DNA of 9,016 bases. Source: an uncultured Phaeodactylibacter sp. (GTDB lineage: Bacteria > Bacteroidota > Bacteroidia > Chitinophagales > Saprospiraceae). Every line of letters starts with the position of its first letter. The first letter of the stretch is position 1. The DNA lies in assembly GCA_913062745.1 (NCBI GenBank), contig CAJXXJ010000110.1:1-9016 (forward strand), read 5' to 3'. Below are positions 1 to 6,368 of this stretch, piece after piece. The notes under the pieces are model-generated. The model was not told where the DNA came from. It searched no databases and worked only from the letters and a program-made list of their open reading frames with translations. The translations under genes and the position numbers were made by a program.

Positions 1-486
1 ATACGAGCTGGCATGGACGAGTTTATCACCAAGCCATTTTCGCCCGAAGCATTACTGAAACTGATCATAGAAAAGCTCAATATGCACAACCCAATAGACG
101 CTCATAACGACAACGGCGCTCCCATTCAGGGTACGCAAAGCGAAGTCGGCATCAGCCTGGACTACCTGGAGGAGTTCAGCGGCGGCGACAAAGCATTCAT
201 TCGGGAAATGATTGAAACTTTCCTGCAGGAAGCTCCCCGTCTGCTGACGCAGCTGACAGAAAGCGCACAGGCTAAAGACCTAAAAAAAGTACACAGCGCT
301 GCCCATCAGCTCAAGCCCAATTTCATGATGCTGGGCATGCCCACGCAGCAAAATATGGCCATTGCAATTGAAAAGGCTACCAAGGGCGAATTGCCGGAAT
401 CCCGCATACCGGCCCTCGCGCAGCAGCTCGACCGCGATGCCCGTTCTGCACTGAAATTGCTGGAAAGGGAGTTACAGGAGCTGTAG
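1..486 (+). CDS. C-terminal part of a receiver-Hpt signalling protein (hybrid histidine kinase or response regulator), 5' end outside window
   Basis: The reading frame is open from base 1, so the gene begins upstream of the window. The first residues (AGMDEFITKPFSPEAL) are the end of a response-regulator receiver domain; the Lys in TKP (bases 31-33) is the conserved receiver lysine. After a short polar linker, a histidine phosphotransfer (Hpt) domain runs from about base 145 to the stop. Its phospho-accepting His is in AHQLKP (codon 304-306), followed by the family Gly in MLGM. The usual HxLKG reads HxLKP here. Such a receiver-Hpt end is typical of hybrid histidine kinases in a multistep phosphorelay: the receiver takes phosphate from the kinase core and the Hpt passes it to a separate regulator. 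Whether a kinase core lies upstream cannot be seen. The stop is at 484-486, 29 bp from the convergent aminotransferase stop, with no clear terminator between. Confidence 0.85.
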   Translation: MRAGMDEFITKPFSPEALLKLIIEKLNMHNPIDAHNDNGAPIQGTQSEVGISLDYLEEFSGGDKAFIREMIETFLQEAPRLLTQLTESAQAKDLKKVHSAAHQLKPNFMMLGMPTQQNMAIAIEKATKGELPESRIPALAQQLDRDARSALKLLERELQEL

Positions 487-515
487 GCTTCGGGGATAGA
501 TATCGCGGGTCAGCC

Positions 516-1658
516 CTAAATTTTGCAAAGTATTTCTGCCGCCTGCTGCAGTGTATCCTCCGTTTTGGCAAAACACAGGCGGATGATGCGCTCATCTTTG
601 CCGCTGGAGTAAAACGCGGAAACCGGAATAGCAGCTATACCATGCTCAGTAATCAACCGTTTAGTGAAATCGCCGTCCGGTTCATCGCTGACCGCGGAAT
701 AGTCATAACTGCAAAAATAGGTGCCCGCGCAGGGCAGTGGTTTCAGCCTTGAAGCACTCAGCTGCTGCTGCAGGTAGTCCCGCTTCTGCTGGTAAAACGC
801 CGGCAGCTGATCGTAGTGCTCCGGCGCTTGCAGATAGTCGGCCAGCGCATGCTGCGTAGGGCGGTGCACCGCAAAAGTATTGTACTGATGCACCTTCCTG
901 AATTCCCGCATCAGCTCCGGTGGAGCAATGCAGTAGCCAATTTTCCAGCCGGTAGCGTGGAAGGTTTTGCCAAAGGAATAGGTAGCCAGGCTTCTGCGGC
1001 GCAATTGCGGAAAGCGGAGCACGCTCTGATGCTGCTGCCCGTCGTAAATCAGGTGCTCGTATACCTCATCGCTCAGTACCAGTATATCTGTTCCCTCGCA
1101 CAGCTGCTGCAGGGCCAGCATATCAGAAGCCTTCAGCGTAGTGCCGCTGGGGTTGTGCGGCGTATTGATGATGATCATGCGCGTACGGCTGCTGAGTAGG
1201 TGCTGCACTTCCTGCCAATTCACCTTGTAGTCCGGGGCTTCAAGCTCATAAATGACAGCTTTGCCGCCATTCACTTCCACCGCAGGCCGGTAGCAATCAT
1301 AGGCCGGCTCAAAAATAATGACCTCATCCCCCGCTTTTACAAACGCAGCAATAGCACAGTAGATCGCCTGTGTGGCACCGGCTGTCATTGTGATTTCCTC
1401 CTGCGCATCCACCTGCAGCCCATACATCCGGGAAACTTTGGCTGCGATCTGCTCCCTCAGTTCCTGCAGCCCGGGCATAGGCGCATACTGATTGTAACCT
1501 TGCCGCAGGTAATGGCAAACGAGTTCGGTCAGTTCTTCTGATGCAGGAAAATTGGGAAAGCCCTGAGATAAATTGATAGCACCGTGTTTCTGTGCCAGGG
1601 CAGACATGACAGAGAATATAGTAGTACCCACGGAGGGCAGCTTAGAGGTGATGTGCAT
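516..1658 (-). CDS. ybdL: PLP-dependent methionine aminotransferase, YbdL type (aminotransferase class I/II)
   Basis: A 380-residue fold-type I aminotransferase that resembles E. coli YbdL closely along its length (SKLPSVGTTIF near the N-terminus, INLSQGFPNF, NQYAPMPG, RLCFAKTEDTL near the end). Enzymes of this type transfer amino groups between methionine or aromatic amino acids and 2-oxo acids, including 4-methylthio-2-oxobutanoate, the last step of methionine salvage. Active-site residues are all visible: Asn169 in NTPHNP, Asp197 and Tyr200 in SDEVY, the PLP Schiff-base Lys231 in SFGKTFHATGWK, and the carboxylate-binding Arg360 in IIRLCF. No signal peptide, so cytoplasmic. It lies 27 bp downstream of coaX on the same strand and is probably co-transcribed. 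The ATG at 1658 is the only plausible start: the coaX stop is in the same frame, nine codons upstream. A perfect AAGGAGG (1679-1685) lies 20 nt before the ATG, too far for a classical ribosome site. Exact substrate range is inferred. Confidence 0.9.
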   Translation of the reverse strand: MHITSKLPSVGTTIFSVMSALAQKHGAINLSQGFPNFPASEELTELVCHYLRQGYNQYAPMPGLQELREQIAAKVSRMYGLQVDAQEEITMTAGATQAIYCAIAAFVKAGDEVIIFEPAYDCYRPAVEVNGGKAVIYELEAPDYKVNWQEVQHLLSSRTRMIIINTPHNPSGTTLKASDMLALQQLCEGTDILVLSDEVYEHLIYDGQQHQSVLRFPQLRRRSLATYSFGKTFHATGWKIGYCIAPPELMREFRKVHQYNTFAVHRPTQHALADYLQAPEHYDQLPAFYQQKRDYLQQQLSASRLKPLPCAGTYFCSYDYSAVSDEPDGDFTKRLITEHGIAAIPVSAFYSSGKDERIIRLCFAKTEDTLQQAAEILCKI

Positions 1659-1685
1659 TTTTTGGAAAAGATAAAAAACCTCCTT

Positions 1686-2456
1686 CTATTTCTGTACTTC
1701 CTCGCTGATAATTCTGAGTCCGTCAAGCGTCAGTTCGGGCTCTATGGCATGGAACTGATCCCGTAACGGGTGGAGGATTGCTGACAGCCCGCCTGTAGCC
1801 AGCGCAATGTATTGTTCTCCCAGCTCGGCCCGCAGTTGCTGCAAAAGGTAGCGCACCAGGCCGACGTAGCCAAGCAGCACGCCCGCCTGTATAGCGTGTA
1901 CCGTATTTTTGCCTACGGCTGAGGCAGGAAGCTCCAGTGGCACCTCCGGCAGCTGTGCCGTTTTTTGAAAAAGCGCTCCAATAGACGTCTTCAGGCCGGG
2001 AGCAATCGAAACGCCCAGCAGCTTCCCGCTGCGGTCGATACAGGTAAAGGTAAGGGCGGTGCCAAAGTCGACTACAATGCAGTCCCGCTGATACCGGTAA
2101 TGAGCCGCTACTGCGTTGGCGAACAAGTCGGTGCCCAGTTCCTCCGGATTTTCGATGCTCAGCTGCAGCTTGCTGTATACTCCCGGTCCGACCACGAGCG
2201 CAGCGATACCGGTGATGCGCTCGCTCAGCTTTTCAAAAATGTGCCGAAGTTCCGGCACTACCGTACTGATAATGACGGATTGAATATCCTCCGGGGCTAC
2301 TGCGTACTCCAGCATTAAGTCGCTGATTTGCAGCTGGTAAAACATGGCGGACTCACCATCCGTTTTGGTGGGCAGGCGCCATACGTGCTTCCAGCGCGCC
2401 GCCTGGCAGAGCCCGATAGTAACATTGGAATTGCCGATATCAATGGCTAATATCAT
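1686..2456 (-). CDS. coaX: Type III pantothenate kinase
   Basis: Catalyses the first committed step of coenzyme A synthesis, ATP-dependent phosphorylation of pantothenate. The type III (CoaX) family belongs to the ASKHA fold and, as a family, is not feedback-inhibited by CoA. From the ATG at 2456 the protein has 256 residues, normal for the family. The phosphate-binding motif MILAIDIGNSNVTIGL is at the very N-terminus (Asp6), with ELGTD at 107-110, catalytic-region DFGTALTF at 130-137, APGL at 152-155, TGG at 221-223 and LTLDGL near the C-terminus. The frame continues upstream to an ATG at 2483 (nine extra residues, MPANTQSDT) and a TTG at 2486. I prefer 2456 because the family normally begins right at this motif and a candidate promoter would start transcription near 2478. 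First gene of a probable operon with the downstream aminotransferase; divergent from the unnamed gene at 2551. Confidence 0.93.
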   Translation of the reverse strand: MILAIDIGNSNVTIGLCQAARWKHVWRLPTKTDGESAMFYQLQISDLMLEYAVAPEDIQSVIISTVVPELRHIFEKLSERITGIAALVVGPGVYSKLQLSIENPEELGTDLFANAVAAHYRYQRDCIVVDFGTALTFTCIDRSGKLLGVSIAPGLKTSIGALFQKTAQLPEVPLELPASAVGKNTVHAIQAGVLLGYVGLVRYLLQQLRAELGEQYIALATGGLSAILHPLRDQFHAIEPELTLDGLRIISEEVQK

Positions 2457-2483
2457 TGTATCTGATTGGGTGTTTGCGGGCAT

Positions 2484-2515
2484 CAAAATACGTATTTATC
2501 ACCGGGCAATACCAA
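2484..2515 (-). promoter_or_regulatory. Candidate Bacteroidota-type promoter for coaX-ybdL
   Basis: Reading leftward, TTG (2515-2513) is followed after 22 nt by TATTTTG (2490-2484), one base short of the Bacteroidota -7 consensus TAnnTTTG. The start of transcription would fall near 2477-2479, about 20 nt before the preferred coaX ATG and after the alternative one at 2483. The match is imperfect, so this is a weak call. Confidence 0.3.
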
Positions 2516-2550
2516 GTTTTTACTATTTTCCAGACCAAAAGCATTTGACA

Positions 2551-3099
2551 ATGGAAACCGAGCTGTTCAACCTGCAACGAAAAGTCAGGCAGTACGAAGA
2601 GGTACTGCAGAATACCCAGGAGTACCGCAAATCCTGGCACGAACATACCCGCAATGATATTCAGAAAACCCTGCAGCGGATGATCGAACATACCGGCCTG
2701 AAGGCTACCGTCGAGCTGCGGTCGGATATCGAAAACCTGGAAGCCATCGTACTCAGCCTCGGGCAGGCCAAAAGCGGCATGTACCAAAAAGTCAGCGATG
2801 ATGTGCAGCGCCACCTGATTAAGCACAATGGCTCCCTTGTGTATCAGCAGCTGTTCAACGGCAAAATCATCGTCCTGCTCAATTATCCGTTTATTGAAAA
2901 TTACGGCAAGCCCCGCCCCCCCAAGACCATCGCGATCTACCGCCCGGAAGAACTGCGCGAGCCTTACTTTATCCGCCACATGGAGGAATTTGTACAGGAA
3001 GTGACCAACTGGGAGGACTACGATGACGACGAGCCCAACAAGCGTATCGGGTTTCAGCTCAACTTCGGAGCTAACGGCGGCGAAACGCCAACAGAATAA
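2551..3099 (+). CDS. Unrecognised protein with a helical N-terminus and an acidic C-terminal segment
   Basis: I do not recognise this 182-residue protein. From the ATG at 2551 it begins METELFNLQRKVRQYEEVLQ: residues 1-45 are rich in Glu, Gln, Lys and Arg with spaced Leu/Val/Tyr, likely an amphipathic or coiled-coil helix. Residues 50-115 look like an alpha/beta domain (KATVELRSDIENLEAIVLSLG, then SLVYQQLFNGKIIVLLNYP). A basic Pro-rich turn, GKPRPPK (119-125), precedes a strand IAIYRPEEL and a helix IRHMEEFVQEV. An acidic stretch WEDYDDDEP (154-162) and a short tail follow. There is no Cys, signal peptide or membrane segment, so probably cytoplasmic. The frame stays open upstream to 2344, but that part overlaps coaX antisense and is unlikely to be translated. 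Divergent from coaX with a 94-bp gap; a hairpin terminator follows 6 bp after the stop. No function is proposed. Confidence 0.8.
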   Translation: METELFNLQRKVRQYEEVLQNTQEYRKSWHEHTRNDIQKTLQRMIEHTGLKATVELRSDIENLEAIVLSLGQAKSGMYQKVSDDVQRHLIKHNGSLVYQQLFNGKIIVLLNYPFIENYGKPRPPKTIAIYRPEELREPYFIRHMEEFVQEVTNWEDYDDDEPNKRIGFQLNFGANGGETPTE

Positions 3100-3105
3100 A
3101 CGACA

Positions 3106-3138
3106 AAGCCCCCTGCGGCAGCACGGCCGCGGGGGCTT
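3106..3138. terminator. Intrinsic hairpin between convergent genes, probably bidirectional
   Basis: AAGCCCCC-T-GCGG (3106-3118) pairs with CCGCGGGGGCTT (3127-3138): twelve pairs with one bulged T and an 8-nt loop. It lies 6 bp after the stop of the rightward gene at 3099 and 47 bp after the stop of the leftward acyl-CoA dehydrogenase. Neither side has a strong T-run; leftward it is followed by TGTCGTTTATT, rightward by CGTTGATCGTTG. The long GC stem between convergent stops argues for transcription termination for both genes. Confidence 0.65.
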
Positions 3139-3185
3139 CGTTGATCGTTGTAATTCGGAAGCTTTTACAGGCTCCAAACATGATC

Positions 3186-4376
3186 TTACACTTCCTGCCC
3201 TTCCATCGAGTTGTTGAAGATCGGCAGGTACAGCTGTCCTTTCAGGATATTCCGCGAAATCACCAGGCGCTGAATTTCGGAAGTACCCTCGTAGATCTGT
3301 GTGATCTTGGCATCGCGCATCAGCCGCTCTACGTGGTATTCCTTTACGAAGCCATAGCCACCGTGCACCTGAACGGCCTCCACGGTATGCCGCATCGCTA
3401 CGTCAGAGGCGTAAAGCTTAGCCATTGAGCTCGCTGCATCGTAATCCATACCCTGATCTTTGAGCCAGGCAGCCCGGTAGACCATAAGTTTGGCCGCTTC
3501 AATCTCCGTAGCCATGTCGGCCAGCTTAAAGGCCACAGCCTGATGCTTGCTGATGGCCTTGCCAAAAGCTTCGCGCTGCCTGGAGTAGTCGAGTGCCAGT
3601 TCGTAAGCACCGCCGGCTATACCCAGTGCTTGTGCAGCAATACCAATACGCCCGCCGGACAGCGTTTTCATGGCAAACTTGAAGCCGAAACCGTCTTCGC
3701 CCAAGCGGTTTTCTTTCGGCACCTTCACGTCCGTATACATGATGGTGTGCGTGTCGGAAGAGCGGATGCCCAGCTTATCCTCCTTCGCACCTATCGTTAC
3801 GCCGTCCTGATCGGTTTCCACTATCAGGCAGTTGATGCCCCGGTGCCCTTTGTCCGCATCCGTCTGTGCCATCACCAGGTGCACCTTAGATGTTCCGCCA
3901 TTGGTAATCCAGTTTTTGGTACCGTTCAGCAGGTAGTGGTCGCCTTTGTCCTCAGCGGTGGTACGCTGACTAGTGGCATCGCTGCCGGCTTCCGGCTCAG
4001 ACAGGCAGAAGGCGCCGATCCACTCACCGCTCGCCAGTTTGGGCAGGTACTTAGCTTTCTGCTCCTCCGTGCCGAACGACTCAATGCCCCAGCACACCAG
4101 GGAGTTGTTGACGGACATGATGACCGAGCAGGAGTTATCTACTTTGGAAATTTCCTCCATAGCCAGCACGTAGGACATCGTGTCCATGCCGCCGCCCCCG
4201 TACTCCGGAGACACCATCATGCCCAAGAAGCCGAGCTCCCCCATTTTCCTGATTTGTTCGGCAGGGTATTCTTGCTTGGCGTCCCGTTCGATGACGCCGG
4301 GCTTAAGTTCTTTCTGAGCAAATTCTCTCGCTGCTTCCTGTACAGCTAGCTGCTCTTCTGTCAGTTCAAAAAACAT
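3186..4376 (-). CDS. Acyl-CoA dehydrogenase, short-chain/butyryl-CoA type
   Basis: FAD-dependent alpha,beta-dehydrogenation of an acyl-CoA to trans-2-enoyl-CoA, passing electrons to electron-transfer flavoprotein. The 396 residues hold all three parts: N-terminal helical domain (about 1-115), beta domain with the first family signature AFCLSEPEAGSD (122-133) and the WITNGG flavin-contact segment (156-161), and C-terminal helical domain with GGRIGIAAQALG (241-252), RQREAFGK (266-273) and VHGGYGF (337-343). The catalytic base is Glu363 in IYEGTSEIQR, the position used by short- and medium-chain enzymes, rather than the alternative site of isovaleryl and long-chain enzymes. Sequence flavour is that of short-chain/butyryl-CoA dehydrogenases; the exact chain length is inferred. 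Cytoplasmic, beta-oxidation or branched-chain amino-acid catabolism. The start MFFELTEEQ is standard for the family. It is monocistronic here, ends toward the hairpin at 3106-3138, and starts from an AT-rich divergent spacer. Confidence 0.95.
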   Translation of the reverse strand: MFFELTEEQLAVQEAAREFAQKELKPGVIERDAKQEYPAEQIRKMGELGFLGMMVSPEYGGGGMDTMSYVLAMEEISKVDNSCSVIMSVNNSLVCWGIESFGTEEQKAKYLPKLASGEWIGAFCLSEPEAGSDATSQRTTAEDKGDHYLLNGTKNWITNGGTSKVHLVMAQTDADKGHRGINCLIVETDQDGVTIGAKEDKLGIRSSDTHTIMYTDVKVPKENRLGEDGFGFKFAMKTLSGGRIGIAAQALGIAGGAYELALDYSRQREAFGKAISKHQAVAFKLADMATEIEAAKLMVYRAAWLKDQGMDYDAASSMAKLYASDVAMRHTVEAVQVHGGYGFVKEYHVERLMRDAKITQIYEGTSEIQRLVISRNILKGQLYLPIFNNSMEGQEV

Positions 4377-4432
4377 TGGCGTTTTATTTAGTTGAGGGCA
4401 TGGGAGCCCGAAAATTTATATTTAAAAATAAC

Positions 4433-4487
4433 ACTATATATCCTTAGCGAAAATACGCTAAATTTTGCAGTTTAGGAAATATATAGT
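4433..4487. repeat. Nested inverted repeat in the divergent spacer, candidate operator
   Basis: Inner perfect dyad TTAGCG-AAAATA-CGCTAA (4444-4461), flanked by an outer pair ACTATATA (4433-4440) and TATATAGT (4480-4487). It sits in the 226-bp AT-rich gap between the divergent acyl-CoA dehydrogenase (start 4376) and pseudouridine synthase (start 4603), 57-111 bp upstream of the former. The spacing and symmetry of the inner 18 bp fit a dimeric repressor site; TetR- or MarR-type regulators commonly control acyl-CoA dehydrogenase genes. No regulator gene is in the window, so the role is inference, and AT-richness makes the outer arms less telling. Confidence 0.35.
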
Positions 4488-4567
4488 TTATTCCTGGCTG
4501 GTAGCAGGCATTCTTAACCTCATTATGGCCAGGCTGCGTAATGTCAGCTCAATGAGCGGTACGGCTT

Positions 4568-4598
4568 TTGGCTGATCCTGCTTAAGATCGTACCTTCG
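4568..4598 (+). promoter_or_regulatory. Bacteroidota-type promoter directly upstream of the pseudouridine synthase
   Basis: TTG (4568-4570), a 20-nt spacer, then TACCTTCG (4591-4598), which matches five of six fixed positions of the Bacteroidota -7 element TAnnTTTG with correct -33/-7 spacing. The ATG follows after only four bases (4603). Transcription would begin at or just beside the start codon, implying a leaderless or nearly leaderless mRNA. Confidence 0.55.
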
Positions 4599-4602
4599 CC
4601 GT

Positions 4603-5487
4603 ATGGCTAAGCACAGACAGCAACACCAGGTACGGGAATTGCCGGAGTCTCCGGACTTAATCGACTACTGCCGTCAGGCATTTCCGCTGCTCGGCAGCAA
4701 AACGGCCGTCAAGAAGGCGATTAGTGGTCAGCGGCTGTTGCTCAATGGCCGGCCGCTACGGTTTTCAGACCAGCTGAAAAAGGGCGACCGTCTTGAGCTG
4801 AAAGGTGCCGGCTTGCCCAAAGCCCGCAAATTCGACCAGGATCTGCCGGTTGTGTGGCAAGATGATCATCTCATCATTATTAACAAGCCAGCAGGCATAG
4901 CGGTTAACGGGGACCGGATAAAAACCGTGGAAAATGCCCTGGCCGGCACCGTTGCGCCCTCTCCGCAGGCAGATGCGCTGCCCCGGCCGGTAGCTGTGCA
5001 CCGCATTGATTTGCCGACTAAAGGCCTGGTGCTGTTGGCAAAAACCAAACAGGCGCTGATCAGCATGAGTGAGGCCTTTGAGCAAAACGAGGTCAGGAAA
5101 GCCTATCAGGCAGTCGTACACGGGAAACCGCCTGCCCGCCTCACCATCGATCAGCCTATAGAAGGCAAGCCATCCCGCACAGAAGTAGAATTGTTGCGCA
5201 CGGTGCCTTCCCAGGTGTTTGGGCATCTGTCGCTGCTGCGCCTGCGGCCGGTGACTGGCCGCACCCATCAGCTGCGGATCCATCTGCAGCAAGAGGGCTA
5301 CCTTATCGTTGGGGATAAAGCGTACGCCGGCAGCCATAAAACCATACTGGGAAAAGGGCTCTTTCTCTGTGCCTGCGAGCTGTCTTTTTCGCACCCCGTG
5401 AGCGGCGAACCGGTAGCAGTGAAAATCAACCCGCCCCGCCGCTTTACCAAAACGCTCGACCGCGAAGAAGAGCGCAGCGGTTCGTAA
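4603..5487 (+). CDS. RluA-family pseudouridine synthase
   Basis: Converts specific uridines in rRNA or tRNA to pseudouridine. The 294-residue protein has an N-terminal S4-like RNA-binding segment (about 12-70, including VKKAISGQRLLLNGRPL and GDRLEL) and a catalytic RluA/RsuA-type domain. In the latter are INKPAGI (93-99), the catalytic Asp136 in VHRIDLPTKGLVLLAKT, the conserved Tyr in RKAYQAVVHG (Tyr168), GRTHQLRIH (219-227) and GDKAYAG (237-243). The catalytic motif reads HRID..TKG where many relatives have HRLD..TSG. Which uridine is modified cannot be told from sequence; it is not clearly RluC or RluD. No usable Shine-Dalgarno precedes the ATG, and a promoter-like element ends four bases before it. 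The stop is only 7 bp from the convergent aldolase-family gene, with no visible terminator in the gap. Confidence 0.9.
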   Translation: MAKHRQQHQVRELPESPDLIDYCRQAFPLLGSKTAVKKAISGQRLLLNGRPLRFSDQLKKGDRLELKGAGLPKARKFDQDLPVVWQDDHLIIINKPAGIAVNGDRIKTVENALAGTVAPSPQADALPRPVAVHRIDLPTKGLVLLAKTKQALISMSEAFEQNEVRKAYQAVVHGKPPARLTIDQPIEGKPSRTEVELLRTVPSQVFGHLSLLRLRPVTGRTHQLRIHLQQEGYLIVGDKAYAGSHKTILGKGLFLCACELSFSHPVSGEPVAVKINPPRRFTKTLDREEERSGS

Positions 5488-5494
5488 ACTTTCT

Positions 5495-6100
5495 CTACGG
5501 CCCTTCTTCCAGCCAGTCGTACAGCACCCGTTCGGCTGCCGCAAAGCTTTCCCCGAAGGTGAAAACGCCTTCCTCGTGCCCTTCCATGACGAAAATCCGC
5601 TGTTCACGCAGGCGGGTGTCCCGCAGCAATTGCCGAATACTGTCTACCATTTCCGGAGAGCCATAAGGCGCGGAAGCATCAGTGGTAGGCACCCGGTGCA
5701 TCAGGCGTTGCCACATCTCCAAATGATGAATGTGAATGACGGCTTGTACCTCCGGGCAGTAGTCATAAATCGCAGCGTGACTCATAGATTCGGACGAGGC
5801 GATAACAGGCCCCTCGCAGCGCAGGAAGTTGTCAGCCGGGCGCACTTCAGTAACAAGAGCGTAGTGGCGCTCATCGAGCGATTCAAGGTTGCCGGTTTTC
5901 GATCCGGAAATGATAAACAGCCCATCCTTGCTATAGCGGCCGCTGATATTGCCGTAGCCGATACCGTTCGGGTAGGCCCCAATCAGCCCCCGGTCGTAAA
6001 GCCGTTGCCGGTAGTGGTTGATCTCATGCAGGTCGTCAGCGGGCAGCGGATGCACCATTTTCCAATCTGCCTGAAACTTGATATAGCCTTCATCTGTCAT
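5495..6100 (-). CDS. Class II aldolase/adducin family protein, substrate unknown
   Basis: A 201-residue zinc-dependent aldolase/epimerase-fold protein. From the ATG at 6100, motifs in order are GNISGR (50-55), phosphate-loop-like IISGSKTGNLESL (64-75), GPVIASSES with Glu104 at the usual catalytic acid/base position, HIHH (123-126) giving the paired zinc ligands His123/His125, and GHEEGVF (174-180) with His175 at the third zinc-ligand position. Fuculose-phosphate aldolase, ribulose-phosphate epimerase and methylthioribulose-phosphate dehydratase share this layout; the sequence around the ligands does not point to any one of them. The frame is open to an ATG at 6205, but the extra 35 residues are unlike the family N-terminus, so 6100 is preferred. 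No Shine-Dalgarno is seen. Convergent with the pseudouridine synthase, 7 bp apart; the 268-bp spacer to the DksA-like gene holds no further gene that I can see. Confidence 0.85.
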   Translation of the reverse strand: MTDEGYIKFQADWKMVHPLPADDLHEINHYRQRLYDRGLIGAYPNGIGYGNISGRYSKDGLFIISGSKTGNLESLDERHYALVTEVRPADNFLRCEGPVIASSESMSHAAIYDYCPEVQAVIHIHHLEMWQRLMHRVPTTDASAPYGSPEMVDSIRQLLRDTRLREQRIFVMEGHEEGVFTFGESFAAAERVLYDWLEEGP

Positions 6101-6368
6101 TTTGGGCGGGTTGTGCGAAAAAAAGCCTTGCGTATTATAAAATAAAACTCCACATTGCACCCGCAATCCGGTGCGGTACAGATGCAAAGGTTGCGGTTTG
6201 TCCAAAAGACCGGATATTTTGCGGCTTTTAGCCTCCTGGTTGAAGCTGAGCCACTAAAATATCAGGAGTTTTTCAATCAATCCACTCGTGAAGATTGGTA
6301 AATAAACAGAATTTTTTCAACTTTAATGAGACGTCGGTATAGAAACCGTTGACCTTAAATTTCTGCTT

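Noticed and set aside
2440..3177. Long minus-strand reading frame opposite the unnamed protein
   Set aside because: It is the antisense shadow of the gene at 2551-3099; its translation has no family look and runs through the terminator hairpin.
3543..4349. 268-codon plus-strand frame opposite the acyl-CoA dehydrogenase
   Set aside because: Antisense to a gene with complete family motifs; the translation is His/Arg/Val-rich without recognisable domains.
4765..5607. 280-codon minus-strand frame opposite the pseudouridine synthase
   Set aside because: Antisense shadow, overlapping both the RluA-family gene and the aldolase-family gene.
5495..6100. Methylthioribulose-1-phosphate dehydratase (MtnB), forming a methionine salvage set with the YbdL-type aminotransferase
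   Set aside because: The residues around the zinc ligands do not look like MtnB, the genes are about 4 kb apart on separate units, and no other salvage gene is present.
6101..6368. Possible small gene or RNA between the aldolase-family and DksA-like genes
   Set aside because: No frame with plausible start and composition and no strong hairpin; it is best read as a divergent promoter region, with no promoter I can place firmly.
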